Shown: positions 1 to 6,758, numbered from the stretch's first letter. The stretch: 8,595 nt of DNA from Nitrospirae bacterium RIFCSPLOW2_12_42_9 (GCA_001805205.1 MHER01000142.1:1-8595), one strand, 5' to 3'. Translations and numbers: made by a program. The notes: generated from the letters alone by a model not told the origin.

Positions 1-784
1 TGCCAACTTTGATTACCTTTGACTTGGTTATATCATCTTCCAGTTTAATGTTCATGGTCACTGCCGGAGGGAAATCCGGGTCTCCATTAATATCAGTGCA
101 GGTGGGTCCATAATCAATGATAATCCGCACATCATCAGCGCCTTTCGTGGTACCTAGATTAAAATCCACTGTCCTCCTGTCAGCCTGTATCGTGACTCTT
201 TCACCCTGTGTCGGCGATCCGCTATATTCCACTCCTCTCCAGATGGCAGTCGGAAGGATTGCAGCAACCTGAGGGTCCTCAAATATCTGATCACTGCCAT
301 TAAGATTTGGAGCGATAACTGGCACTGTGGTGTGAATATCAGAAATCGCACCTATGATCTGGACATTGCTACCAATACCATTATCAACAATTTTTAATGT
401 CCCCTTGCTCGACCTTGCCTTTTTCCCGCTGCCCCTGTCAAGAATCCTGAGTAAGATAGACTGAACACAATTAGGATCAAACTCTGCAAAGTCGGGGTCA
501 TTATTTTTCAACACATAATTATTCGGATCAGAATTATCATAATTTTTCAGTGCAGCCACAGGGTCTTTAAAGTATTTTTCTCTCACCACGATCAGGTCTA
601 TATCCCCTGAGGGAGATTTAAGGTCATTGGCACTGACAACTGCATTTATAAAGTTAGAATCATCTGCATCTGAGATTGGAAGCGCTGCCTCCCCTGCACC
701 GGGTAAGACCAAAGCAAAGAGTGGGATTAAAAGAAAGAGGAATGTTCTAAATGCGAGCATAAAGGCTTTAGTTCTTTGTCTCAT
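1..784 (-). CDS. Secreted protein of unknown family, N-terminal part (3' end outside window)
   Basis: An uninterrupted minus-strand frame runs from an ATG at 784-782 to the left edge, giving 261 codons with no stop. The ATG follows a GGAGAA Shine-Dalgarno (790-795) with good spacing; an in-frame ATG at 802-800 lacks one and is less likely. Residues 1-33 form a Sec signal peptide: basic start (MRQRTK), a hydrophobic core about residues 9-27, and a probable cleavage after GEA33. The mature part is rich in Asp and Asn and predicted mostly beta, with an acidic DINGDPDF loop near residue 237 that could bind calcium. I recognise no family and assign no function. A sigma-54-like promoter lies about 80 bases upstream. 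The next gene upstream on the same strand is the PEP-CTERM gene, 542 bases away and separated by a mobile element, so co-transcription is doubtful. Whether this protein also ends in a PEP-CTERM signal cannot be seen. Confidence 0.82.
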   Translation of the reverse strand, partial: MRQRTKAFMLAFRTFLFLLIPLFALVLPGAGEAALPISDADDSNFINAVVSANDLKSPSGDIDLIVVREKYFKDPVAALKNYDNSDPNNYVLKNNDPDFAEFDPNCVQSILLRILDRGSGKKARSSKGTLKIVDNGIGSNVQIIGAISDIHTTVPVIAPNLNGSDQIFEDPQVAAILPTAIWRGVEYSGSPTQGERVTIQADRRTVDFNLGTTKGADDVRIIIDYGPTCTDINGDPDFPPAVTMNIKLEDDITKSKVIKVG

Positions 785-861
785 GTTAATTCTCCGTGTC
801 ATGTTTGTGTCAAGCGATTCTAAACAGTTATACCCCTACTCTGCTGTCTTCGTTTTATTAT

Positions 862-877
862 TGCAGGATTAGTGCCA
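862..877 (-). promoter_or_regulatory. Candidate sigma-54 (RpoN) -24/-12 promoter for the gene starting at 784
   Basis: Read on the minus strand the site is TGGCACTAATCCTGCA. Against the RpoN consensus TGGCACG-N4-TTGCW it matches 10 of 12 informative positions, has the full TGGCAC -24 block, and keeps the GG and GC dinucleotides at the obligatory 10-base separation. Transcription would start near 851, leaving a leader of about 67 nt that contains the GGAGAA ribosome site. This is the best -24 match of the four in the window. Assigned by eye; unproven. Confidence 0.55.
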
Positions 878-1003
878 GAAGGAGGGTTCTTTTTTGATAA
901 GGGGATAAAAAGGCGGGCAAAAAGTAAGTATTTAGCAGGCAGAATTGGTTAATATAGATGTTATTTAGCTTTTTTTACCTTTGGAAAAGGCTATACTTCG
1001 GCA

Positions 1004-1022
1004 TTGTATAAAATGGATACAA
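1004..1022. promoter_or_regulatory. Short dyad, possible upstream activator site
   Basis: TTGTAT-N7-ATACAA forms a perfect 6+6 dyad centred near 1013. That is about 160 bases upstream of the transcription start predicted for the sigma-54-like promoter at 862-877, within the usual range for enhancer-binding activators. It lies in A+T-rich DNA where short dyads arise by chance, and I found no second copy near the other promoters. Confidence 0.2.
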
Positions 1023-1194
1023 ATTTCATTATTCAAGGGAATATGAAGTAATATTATGGATAGAACTTATTGTAATCCAAAGAATTTATTATATGTGGTG
1101 AAATTATACAGATAATAAATAAAATGGGTAGAAAAGTGTCAAAAATAAGATTATCCATAGAGGCTCTTGCAAAAGTCCTGAAAGAGAAGAGTTT

Positions 1195-1221
1195 GTCATT
1201 CCCACGAAAGTGGGAATCCAG
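1195..1221 (+). repeat. Palindromic repeat unit (left), ATTCCC-N8-GGGAAT core
   Basis: A 27-bp unit starting GTCATTCCC and ending GGGAATCCAG. Its core at 1198-1217 is an 8-bp perfect stem (ATTCCCAC/GTGGGAAT) closed by a GAAA tetraloop. The ATTCCC-N8-GGGAAT pattern is that of widespread dispersed repeats such as neisserial dRS3. Confidence 0.8.
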
Positions 1222-1245
1222 CCTTTTCAATGTATTGCAAAATCT

Positions 1246-1272
1246 CTGGATTCCCGTTTTCACGGGAATGAC
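1246..1272 (-). repeat. Palindromic repeat unit (right), inverted relative to the left unit
   Basis: The same 27-bp unit in the opposite orientation, abutting the right terminal repeat. Its core at 1250-1269 has an 8-bp perfect stem. Read on the minus strand it differs from the left unit only in the two base pairs next to the GAAA loop (GT/AC instead of AC/GT), and both sides of the stem change so pairing is kept. Confidence 0.8.
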
Positions 1273-1326
1273 GACTTTTGCAAGAGCCTCCATAATTAGA
1301 AAGGCCGCCAGGATTCACAATGGGTT

Positions 1327-2034
1327 TCACTTTTTAAGGGATTGGGCAACAGTGCGTCTATATAGAGATATGGATATGAGGCTCAGTAGACCGATGGTGA
1401 ATAATATCCATGTGGATGGCTCAGGTACAGGGGTTACATCAAGAACGAGGGTGTATGTACCTAAGCGTCCATTTGTGTCAAACTGATACTCGTCAGAGCT
1501 GGGATTGGCAACTCCCGTAAATCCACCAGAGATATAGTGGTTATCAGCTACGGTGACTGCGAGATAATAATATCCAGTGTCTGCAACTGCATATGAAATA
1601 TAGGGATCTTTTGTATACCCGGGAATAACAAAAGGATTGGCAGGATATGAACCAGCGTCAATCGCACACCCTGCATCATCTGCATTGGGTATTCCATAGC
1701 AGTTAGAGCCAAAAGTACCATATGGTTTAAAGCCGGCCTCACTGTTATAAAACAGTGTAAGGATAGTGTCTACATCCTCTCCTGGAGTTATAAACCCGTC
1801 ATCCCGGCCATCAAATCCATTATCTATATCCGCTGTGAATGCTTCCCCTGCGTTCAGCCAGAGTTTATAGTAGTCTATCTCGTTGACACCATAAAAGGTA
1901 TCATCGTGACTATATGGATAAGGACCGGTAACGGTTGTTGCGCTTGAGAAGTCAACAGGTATCGCATGGGATGCGTATGTGTTAGTCAATATGAGAATTA
2001 TTAGTAAGGACGAAATAAAAAAGAGTTTTTTCAT
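1327..2034 (-). CDS. PEP-CTERM sorting domain protein with PPC-like beta domain
   Basis: A 235-residue exported protein predicted to be cleaved and sorted by an exosortase. The ATG at 2034 follows a strong GGAGGA Shine-Dalgarno (2041-2046) with 6-base spacing. Residues 1-24 are a Sec signal peptide (MKKLFFISS, cleaved after SHA). Residues about 50-200 resemble a pre-peptidase C-terminal (PPC) beta domain: DYYKLWLNAGE, then DTILTLFYN, DPYISYAVADTGYYYLAV and GTYTLVLDV. An acidic DNGFDGRDDG stretch may bind calcium. The C-terminus is a textbook PEP-CTERM signal: VPEPSTW at 203-209, a hydrophobic helix to about 225, then RR at 226-227. Eight further residues follow the basic pair, somewhat longer than usual. 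No exosortase gene is in the window. It diverges from the FG-GAP lipoprotein gene across a shared control region and has its own sigma-54-like site. Precise role unknown; such proteins typically act in the extracellular matrix. Confidence 0.92.
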   Translation of the reverse strand: MKKLFFISSLLIILILTNTYASHAIPVDFSSATTVTGPYPYSHDDTFYGVNEIDYYKLWLNAGEAFTADIDNGFDGRDDGFITPGEDVDTILTLFYNSEAGFKPYGTFGSNCYGIPNADDAGCAIDAGSYPANPFVIPGYTKDPYISYAVADTGYYYLAVTVADNHYISGGFTGVANPSSDEYQFDTNGRLGTYTLVLDVTPVPEPSTWILFTIGLLSLISISLYRRTVAQSLKK

Positions 2035-2063
2035 GGCTAATCCTCCATCACCTTATGAAATAA

Positions 2064-2094
2064 TATTGCAATTATCATACCTATAATTGCAATA
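2064..2094. repeat. 12-bp inverted repeat in the divergent control region, possible operator
   Basis: Arms TATTGCAATTAT (2064-2075) and ATAATTGCAATA (2083-2094) are perfect reverse complements around a 7-base spacer. Each arm contains ATTGCAAT, itself a palindrome; the two copies begin 21 bp apart, about two helical turns, so they face the same side of the DNA. The left arm overlaps the -12 part of the minus-strand sigma-54-like promoter. It may be a repressor or activator site, or partly a by-product of the TTGCA promoter element in A+T-rich DNA. Confidence 0.4.
2067..2082 (-). promoter_or_regulatory. Candidate sigma-54 promoter for the PEP-CTERM gene
   Basis: Minus-strand AGGTATGATAATTGCA matches TGGCACG-N4-TTGCW at 9 of 12 positions, including both invariant dinucleotides at 10-base separation and a full TTGCA -12 block. 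The predicted start near 2056 gives a leader of about 22 nt that places the GGAGGA ribosome site sensibly. It overlaps the left arm of the inverted repeat at 2064-2094. Confidence 0.5.
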
Positions 2095-2099
2095 ATTGA

Positions 2100-2115
2100 T
2101 GGTATGGAAGTTGCT
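2100..2115 (+). promoter_or_regulatory. Candidate sigma-54 promoter for the FG-GAP lipoprotein operon
   Basis: TGGTATGGAAGTTGCT matches TGGCACG-N4-TTGCW at 10 of 12 positions with correct GG-N10-GC geometry. Its GGTATG -24 block is the same as in the opposed promoter at 2067-2082. The predicted start near 2126 is only about 8 bases before the ATG at 2134, which would give a near-leaderless mRNA; this is the main weakness. A TTATAA at 2125-2130 is a competing -10-like match, but it has no convincing -35 partner. Confidence 0.45.
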
Positions 2116-2133
2116 ACTTTTGTCTTATAACTT

Positions 2134-4998
2134 ATGGTAAAGCTGTTTTGCTTAACCCGATGTCTGACCTCACGCCTCACCAGGATAGATATCCCATTAC
2201 ATATAAGCATAGTATTCAGCATAATATCCATCGTTATCGCCCTTTCCGCAGGCTGTAGTCCAAGCAGCGGGGGAGAAGAAAAAAGAGATAATAGCAATGG
2301 TAACCTTCCCGTGGGGGGAAATATCTCCAATACCCCCACCGATTCCTATAAGCCGGTTATAGCTGCGGATTCAGAAGGGAAAATCTACATAGGGTGGGAA
2401 GAGGCAACTGATGCCTCCAAAAAGGAGATTTATCTTGCCACTTCCAGTGATTCAGGCGTAACCTTTTCTAACCGGATGGGACTCAGCGACTCTTATTGCG
2501 AGAAGCCAAGGCCTGTCTCAGAAGATATAAGAATTGCAGCAGGGGAGAACAACTCCATTTACCTTGCATGGATAGATAAGTGGCTGTCTACACCACCCTC
2601 TGAAATTAAGTTTTTTATCAGCGAGGGAGATGACCAGACCTGTGATATAGTTTCTAATACCTTTGATTATGGCAGGAATGCCTATTCTCCCCAAATAGCC
2701 CTTAGTAGTGGTGAAAGGGTTCATCTGGTATGGGCAGAGGATAGGAGCGGTCAGAAGGAGATATTCTACCGTTACTCCAGTGATAAGGGTAAGAATTTTT
2801 CCCCTCCTTTAACTGCAGACCCGGACAATATCTCGAATACACCTTCTTCAGACTCGAGCGAACCACTCCTCGGGGTTGAGGGGTCATTAAATGTTAATTT
2901 AGTGTGGGTTGAGGGGCTTGAAGGAGGCAGGGAGATAAAATTCTCACGCTCTGAAGATGGTGGGGATAATTTTAATTTCCAACAATCAGTTTCAGATATT
3001 AACATAGATTCATACTGTCCTGCCATTGCCACTTATGGAGATGGGAATATCTATGTTACATACAAGGCCGAGAATATCATCTATTTCACAAGATGGATAT
3101 CTGAATCATATGAATTTTCTGACCCAGTGGCAATATCGACCGGTTTTACATCACCTTCATGCCCTCAAATGGTTGTAGGTTCAAATGGGGTAATCTATGT
3201 AGTATGGGAAGATAAGGGTGGAATATGGATTGCTATCTCCTCCGATCATGGATACTCCTTTTCAGCAAAAGATGTATCCCCGTCCTCAGGGACTTCTTCA
3301 TCGCCAGAGATTACGGTAAGCAGCCCCTATGTCAATATAGTATGGGTAGAAGAAGACGTCGGAGGCGGTGATATATATTTCTCAGGTTCGGGGGATAGAG
3401 GAAAGACCTTTTCCTCTCCCGGAAATCAATCCAATTCTCCAGGTTCTTCTTCCTCCCCGGTCATTACCACTGATGGTGAAAAGTATGTTTATATAGCCTG
3501 GGTGGAAGGGGATGCGGGCAGCATGGAGATATACTTTAAGAGGGAGGAATTTACGAATCCCATTGAAAGGTCCCCCGCACAATTTTTTGATATCAGCGGG
3601 GATGGGGAGAGTGATATTGTTATTGGGGCGCCGGGGAAACCACAGACGAACGATACAGGGAAGGTATATGTAATTCTTAGTGATAATCTACCGCAGGCGC
3701 TTCAGTCCGGAACAAATGCATCGCTATCTCCTGACCTTACCCTTTTTAGTGGTTCTACTGATGACCAGTTTGGATACGCTGTTGCCATAAGTGGTGATGT
3801 AAACGGAGATGGTTATGCGGATATTATAACCGGTGCACCATATGCAGATGATAGCAGCACTGATAATGGAAAGGTCTATATATACTTTGGCGGCCCCCCT
3901 TCATTGATGGATACGAACCGTGATATTACCATCATAGGATCAGAGGATAATGATAATCTCGGATTTTCAGTATCCCCGGCCGGGGATATAAATGGTGATG
4001 GCTTTTATGACATAATCATAGGGGCGCCACTCAAGTATCAAAGCGGTATACCCTATGCAGGTGCTGCATATATATTCTATGGAGGACCATCTATTTCTAA
4101 TAAACCAGGATACCCGGACATTTCTATAGATGATGCAGATATAATCCTGAAAGGGGAAAACAGGCATGACAGGTTTGGTTGGGCCGTATCATGGGCCGGA
4201 GATTTTAACGGGGATGGATATGATGATGTGATTATAGGGGCGCCCTATGCTGATGATGTTGGAAATACACGGGGGCGGGCCTATATATACTATGGCGGGG
4301 AATCTATGGATACCACAGTGGATGTAACGATAACCGGAGGGGCGAATCTTGATCAGCTTGGGTATAGCCTTGCAAGAGCAGGTGATATAGACCGCGATGG
4401 TTATGGTGATGTGACTGTTGGGGCACCATGGGCCGCCGGCAGCGGAATTAACAGGGGGAAGACATATATTATTTATGGTGGTGGATCAGTTATTCAGGAT
4501 ATAAACCTGGAGATCACAACAGCCAGAATAACAGCTATTAATGGTGCTGCGGATTATGCCTTTTTTGGTACATCCCTCGGATATACAGGAGATATAAACA
4601 ATGATGGATATAGCGATATAGTGGCCGGGGGTAAATATTCAGGTTTTGACTCAGATTTTATCGGACGTTCATATGCATTTTTTGGCGGATCATACATGAC
4701 AGAGATAGAGGAGAACACACCTGAAGTAACATTTATTGGAGAAGAACAGACAGACCGGTTTGGTACCGCTGTTGCCGGTGCAGGTGATGTAGATGGCGAT
4801 GGCTTCTATGATATCCTGCTCGGGGCATATCTGGCTGATGATAATGGAACCGACAGGGGAAAGGTATATCTATACCCTGGCAGTAAGTTATCTCCTGGTG
4901 ACGTAAAACAGGTCGGTGATGCCGATGCCATCTTCACCGGAGATGTGGATAATGGGCAGGCAGGGTATTCGCTGTACAGGTTGCAGACCAATTATTGA
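2134..4998 (+). CDS. Double beta-propeller lipoprotein: BNR/Asp-box repeats plus seven FG-GAP repeats
   Basis: A 954-residue protein predicted to be lipidated at Cys41 (LSAGC lipobox after a hydrophobic stretch at about 24-40); Ser at +2 suggests outer-membrane sorting. Residues about 60-470 hold eight units of 47-59 residues with a core such as IYIGWEE or VHLVWAED near residues 84, 143, 197, 254, 306, 354, 401 and 452. Several units carry a sialidase-type Asp-box (S-x-D-x-G-x-x-F) near 104, 215, 272, 369 and 418. Catalytic sialidase residues are not evident, so this is probably a scaffold or binding propeller. Residues about 480-890 are seven integrin-alpha-like FG-GAP repeats, each with a calcium loop of the form DxxxDGxxD (for example DVNGDGYAD, DINGDGFYD). 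The short ending AGYSLYRLQTNY looks like the strand that closes the propeller. The ATG at 2134 is the only standard start before the signal and lacks a clear Shine-Dalgarno. Function is likely adhesion or carbohydrate/protein binding at the surface; the ligand is unknown. Confidence 0.9.
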   Translation: MVKLFCLTRCLTSRLTRIDIPLHISIVFSIISIVIALSAGCSPSSGGEEKRDNSNGNLPVGGNISNTPTDSYKPVIAADSEGKIYIGWEEATDASKKEIYLATSSDSGVTFSNRMGLSDSYCEKPRPVSEDIRIAAGENNSIYLAWIDKWLSTPPSEIKFFISEGDDQTCDIVSNTFDYGRNAYSPQIALSSGERVHLVWAEDRSGQKEIFYRYSSDKGKNFSPPLTADPDNISNTPSSDSSEPLLGVEGSLNVNLVWVEGLEGGREIKFSRSEDGGDNFNFQQSVSDINIDSYCPAIATYGDGNIYVTYKAENIIYFTRWISESYEFSDPVAISTGFTSPSCPQMVVGSNGVIYVVWEDKGGIWIAISSDHGYSFSAKDVSPSSGTSSSPEITVSSPYVNIVWVEEDVGGGDIYFSGSGDRGKTFSSPGNQSNSPGSSSSPVITTDGEKYVYIAWVEGDAGSMEIYFKREEFTNPIERSPAQFFDISGDGESDIVIGAPGKPQTNDTGKVYVILSDNLPQALQSGTNASLSPDLTLFSGSTDDQFGYAVAISGDVNGDGYADIITGAPYADDSSTDNGKVYIYFGGPPSLMDTNRDITIIGSEDNDNLGFSVSPAGDINGDGFYDIIIGAPLKYQSGIPYAGAAYIFYGGPSISNKPGYPDISIDDADIILKGENRHDRFGWAVSWAGDFNGDGYDDVIIGAPYADDVGNTRGRAYIYYGGESMDTTVDVTITGGANLDQLGYSLARAGDIDRDGYGDVTVGAPWAAGSGINRGKTYIIYGGGSVIQDINLEITTARITAINGAADYAFFGTSLGYTGDINNDGYSDIVAGGKYSGFDSDFIGRSYAFFGGSYMTEIEENTPEVTFIGEEQTDRFGTAVAGAGDVDGDGFYDILLGAYLADDNGTDRGKVYLYPGSKLSPGDVKQVGDADAIFTGDVDNGQAGYSLYRLQTNY

Positions 4999-5000
4999 GG
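4996..5000 (+). promoter_or_regulatory. Ribosome binding site overlapping the upstream stop codon
   Basis: TGAGG contains the TGA stop of the lipoprotein gene (4996-4998) and lies 6 bases before the ATG at 5007. It favours that ATG over the in-frame TTG at 4995 and suggests translational coupling between the two genes. Confidence 0.6.
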
Positions 5001-5006
5001 TTGTGG

Positions 5007-5777
5007 ATGAGATATCTCTTTAAGCGGCATTTGATGGTTTATATACTTTTTATTATCCTTGTCGCAGGTGTTTTGCCTGCCTATGCAGGAGAAACCGGTG
5101 ATCTCCCGGATGTTAATGACTTGATTAAAAAAGGTAAACTTGCTGAGGCATCTACCCTCCTCCGGAAAGAGATTGATGCACACCCTGAAAATGTAGAGGC
5201 ATACCAGCTTCTCGGCCGTGTATACCTCATTGAAGGAGATGAGGTAAAGGCTTCAAGTGTCTTTGATAAGGTCATTTCAATAGATAAAGGATTCGAAGAT
5301 AAGGTCTCCTCTGAATATTATGGGGCAGGGCTCATACTTATTAAGGACCCGAAGAAGAGCAACATAGGGCTGCACTTTATTAACAAGTACATTCGTGAAA
5401 AGGGGGATAAGGGTCAGGAGGCAGCATCTTCTCTCTATGCTGCAGGAGTTGACATGCTCGGAGCAAACAGGTTTATGGCCCATGTCATACTTGATAGGAC
5501 ATTAGTATTAAACCCCTCCTATGAAAAGGATGAAGACTTTTATCTTTCGTATAGTGTGAAGAGCATACAAAAGTCTGCTGATTTAGTAGAAGGGGGAAAG
5601 GATTTTCTTACTAAGTTTCCCGGGGGCAGGCATGTCCCGGAGGTATTATATCTGATGGGTGAGGCATACAGTGAACTCCGGAATCACCAGGAGGCAAGGA
5701 CATATTTTCAACGGCTAATAAAGGAATTCCCTGAGACAGAGTGGGGTAAAAAGGCGGTCACAGATCTTAAATTTTAA
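5007..5777 (+). CDS. Exported tetratricopeptide-repeat (TPR) protein
   Basis: 256 residues from the ATG at 5007. A longer frame from TTG at 4995 exists, but it would put MRLW before the natural MRYLFKR start and has no ribosome site of its own. Residues 1-27 are a Sec signal peptide (basic MRYLFKRH, hydrophobic core VYILFIILVAGVL, cleavage after AYA27), with no lipobox, so the protein is probably periplasmic. TPR-like helix pairs are seen at about 37-60, 62-95 (YQLLGRVYLIEGDEVKAS) and 212-245 (LYLMGEAYSELRNHQEAR). The C-terminal one resembles the TPRs of CpoB/YbgF and BamD-like proteins. The middle (about 95-205) is helical and may contain degenerate TPRs. It starts 8 bases after the lipoprotein stop, so the two are almost certainly one operon. 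I infer a scaffold or assembly partner for the lipoprotein. It ends 7 bases from the convergent fcl stop. Confidence 0.85.
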   Translation: MRYLFKRHLMVYILFIILVAGVLPAYAGETGDLPDVNDLIKKGKLAEASTLLRKEIDAHPENVEAYQLLGRVYLIEGDEVKASSVFDKVISIDKGFEDKVSSEYYGAGLILIKDPKKSNIGLHFINKYIREKGDKGQEAASSLYAAGVDMLGANRFMAHVILDRTLVLNPSYEKDEDFYLSYSVKSIQKSADLVEGGKDFLTKFPGGRHVPEVLYLMGEAYSELRNHQEARTYFQRLIKEFPETEWGKKAVTDLKF

Positions 5778-5784
5778 AAGATGG

Positions 5785-6711
5785 TTATTTTTGAGTGCTT
5801 AAATACCACTTGTAGGTCTTTTCTATCCCTTCACGAAGGTCTGTCTTTGCCTTCCAGCCGAGTGAGTTAATACGGGTGACGTCGAGGAGTTTTCTCTGCA
5901 TACCGTCTGGTTTTCCCGTATCAAATATAATCTCTCCCCTGTAACCAATCACCTCACTTATAAACCCGGCAAGTTCTTTGATACTTATATCCAATCCTGT
6001 TCCAATATTAATAATATCTTCTCCATCATAACAGTTCATCAGAAATACACATGCCTCTGCAAGGTCATTCACATATAGAAATTCACGCCGCGGGGTGCCG
6101 GTTCCCCATACTGTCACAGGTTGGCCTGATAGTTTCGCCTCATGGAACTTCCGGATCAGGGCAGAGAGCACATGAGAGGTTTCAAGATCAAAGTTGTCAC
6201 CCGGGCCATAAAGGTTTGTCGGCATCACAGAGATGAAATTGGTGCCGTACTGTCTATTGTATGCCTGACACATTTTGATGCCGGATATCTTTGCAATAGC
6301 ATAAGGTTCATTTGTAGGTTCAAGAATGCCTGTAAGTAGATATTCCTCCTTCATGGGTTGAGGTGCAAACTTAGGATAGATGCATGAACTCCCTAAAAAG
6401 AGGAGTTTTTTGACACCATATAAATAGGCATTATGGATAGCATATATCTGGATAGCAAGATTATTATAAATAAAGTCTGCCGGGTAGGTACTGTTGGCCA
6501 GAATGCCCCCCACCTTCGCTGCTGCAAGGAAGACATATTCAGGCCTTTCTTTCTCAAAAAATGCCCTGACCTCCTGTTGATTACACAGGTCTAACTCTCT
6601 GTGTGTTCTGATGACAATATTATTATATCCCTCTTCCTGAAGGTTATGAAGGATTGCAGAACCAACAAGACCTCTGTGCCCGGCTACGTATATTTTGGAT
6701 TCTTTTTCCAT
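5785..6711 (-). CDS. fcl: GDP-L-fucose synthase
   Basis: A 308-residue cytoplasmic enzyme of the extended short-chain dehydrogenase family. It converts GDP-4-keto-6-deoxy-D-mannose to GDP-L-fucose by 3,5-epimerisation and NADPH reduction, and the product feeds fucose into surface polysaccharide. The Rossmann nucleotide motif is AGHRGLVG at 10-17. Catalytic residues align with E. coli Fcl at an offset of one: Ser108 and Cys110 in GSSCIYP, Tyr137 and Lys141 in YAIAK, and His180 in [22 protein letters not shown] further on is also typical of the family. Length is close to the usual 310-325, so the gene looks intact. The partner gmd is not in the window. The ATG at 6711 has only a weak ribosome site (AAGCAAC). 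The gene is monocistronic here, convergent with the TPR gene, and preceded by a sigma-54-like site. Confidence 0.95.
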   Translation of the reverse strand: MEKESKIYVAGHRGLVGSAILHNLQEEGYNNIVIRTHRELDLCNQQEVRAFFEKERPEYVFLAAAKVGGILANSTYPADFIYNNLAIQIYAIHNAYLYGVKKLLFLGSSCIYPKFAPQPMKEEYLLTGILEPTNEPYAIAKISGIKMCQAYNRQYGTNFISVMPTNLYGPGDNFDLETSHVLSALIRKFHEAKLSGQPVTVWGTGTPRREFLYVNDLAEACVFLMNCYDGEDIINIGTGLDISIKELAGFISEVIGYRGEIIFDTGKPDGMQRKLLDVTRINSLGWKAKTDLREGIEKTYKWYLSTQK

Positions 6712-6758
6712 TGTTGCTTAAAATAATATTTGCTATCTTAGCATGTCTTAATATTGTG

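Larger units (their letters stand above)
1160..1290. mobile_element. MITE-like non-autonomous element, 131 bp, with 18-bp TIRs and CATA target duplication
   Basis: The ends are perfect 18-bp inverted repeats: GAGGCTCTTGCAAAAGTC at 1160-1177 and its reverse complement at 1273-1290. Both ends are flanked by the direct repeat CATA (1156-1159 and 1291-1294), as expected of a 4-bp target duplication from transposition. There is no coding capacity. The interior holds two inverted copies of a 27-bp palindromic unit. The TIR start resembles ends of some DDE insertion sequences of the IS5/IS1182 kind, but I cannot name the mobilising family. It sits 36 bp past the stop of the PEP-CTERM gene, so its hairpins would be transcribed and could act as a 3' end or terminator. 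Confidence 0.85.
785..1326. other. Intergenic region between two minus-strand genes
   Basis: No credible gene lies here: the open frames across 1054-1486 are translations of the mobile element and the antisense of the PEP-CTERM gene. From right to left on the coding strand it holds a 36-base 3' flank of the PEP-CTERM gene, the 131-bp element at 1160-1290, about 280 bases of A+T-rich DNA with a small dyad at 1004-1022, the sigma-54-like site at 862-877, and an untranslated leader of roughly 67 bases for the gene starting at 784. Apart from these I see nothing in it. Confidence 0.7.

Noticed and set aside
767..806. Minus-strand TTGACA about 20 bases before the ATG at 784 as a sigma-70 -35 box
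   Set aside because: Its -10 region would coincide with the start codon region and has no TATAAT-like sequence; the transcript would lack the ribosome site.
627..872. Plus-strand frame of 81 codons
   Set aside because: It is antisense to the signal-peptide region of the minus-strand secreted protein, which has a ribosome site and a proper leader peptide.
978..990. CCTTT-GGA-AAAGG small palindrome
   Set aside because: Five-base arms only, with no partner copies near the other promoters.
1085..1119. TTTATTAT/ATAATAAA inverted repeat
   Set aside because: Low-complexity A+T DNA with a long spacer; expected by chance.
1054..1486. Open frames on both strands across the mobile element, with peptides such as VIPVKTGIQ and SFPRKWESS
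   Set aside because: These are the typical translations of the ATTCCC-N8-GGGAAT repeat and of the antisense strand of the PEP-CTERM gene, not genes.
2134..3540. Active sialidase reading of the Asp-box half of the lipoprotein
   Set aside because: Asp-boxes are structural turns found in many propellers; I could not identify the arginine triad or catalytic Tyr/Glu arrangement of sialidases.
5764..5782. ATCTT-N9-AAGAT stem in the gap between the convergent TPR and fcl genes, as a bidirectional terminator
   Set aside because: Only five mostly A-U pairs with a loop containing the TPR stop codon; too weak to call.
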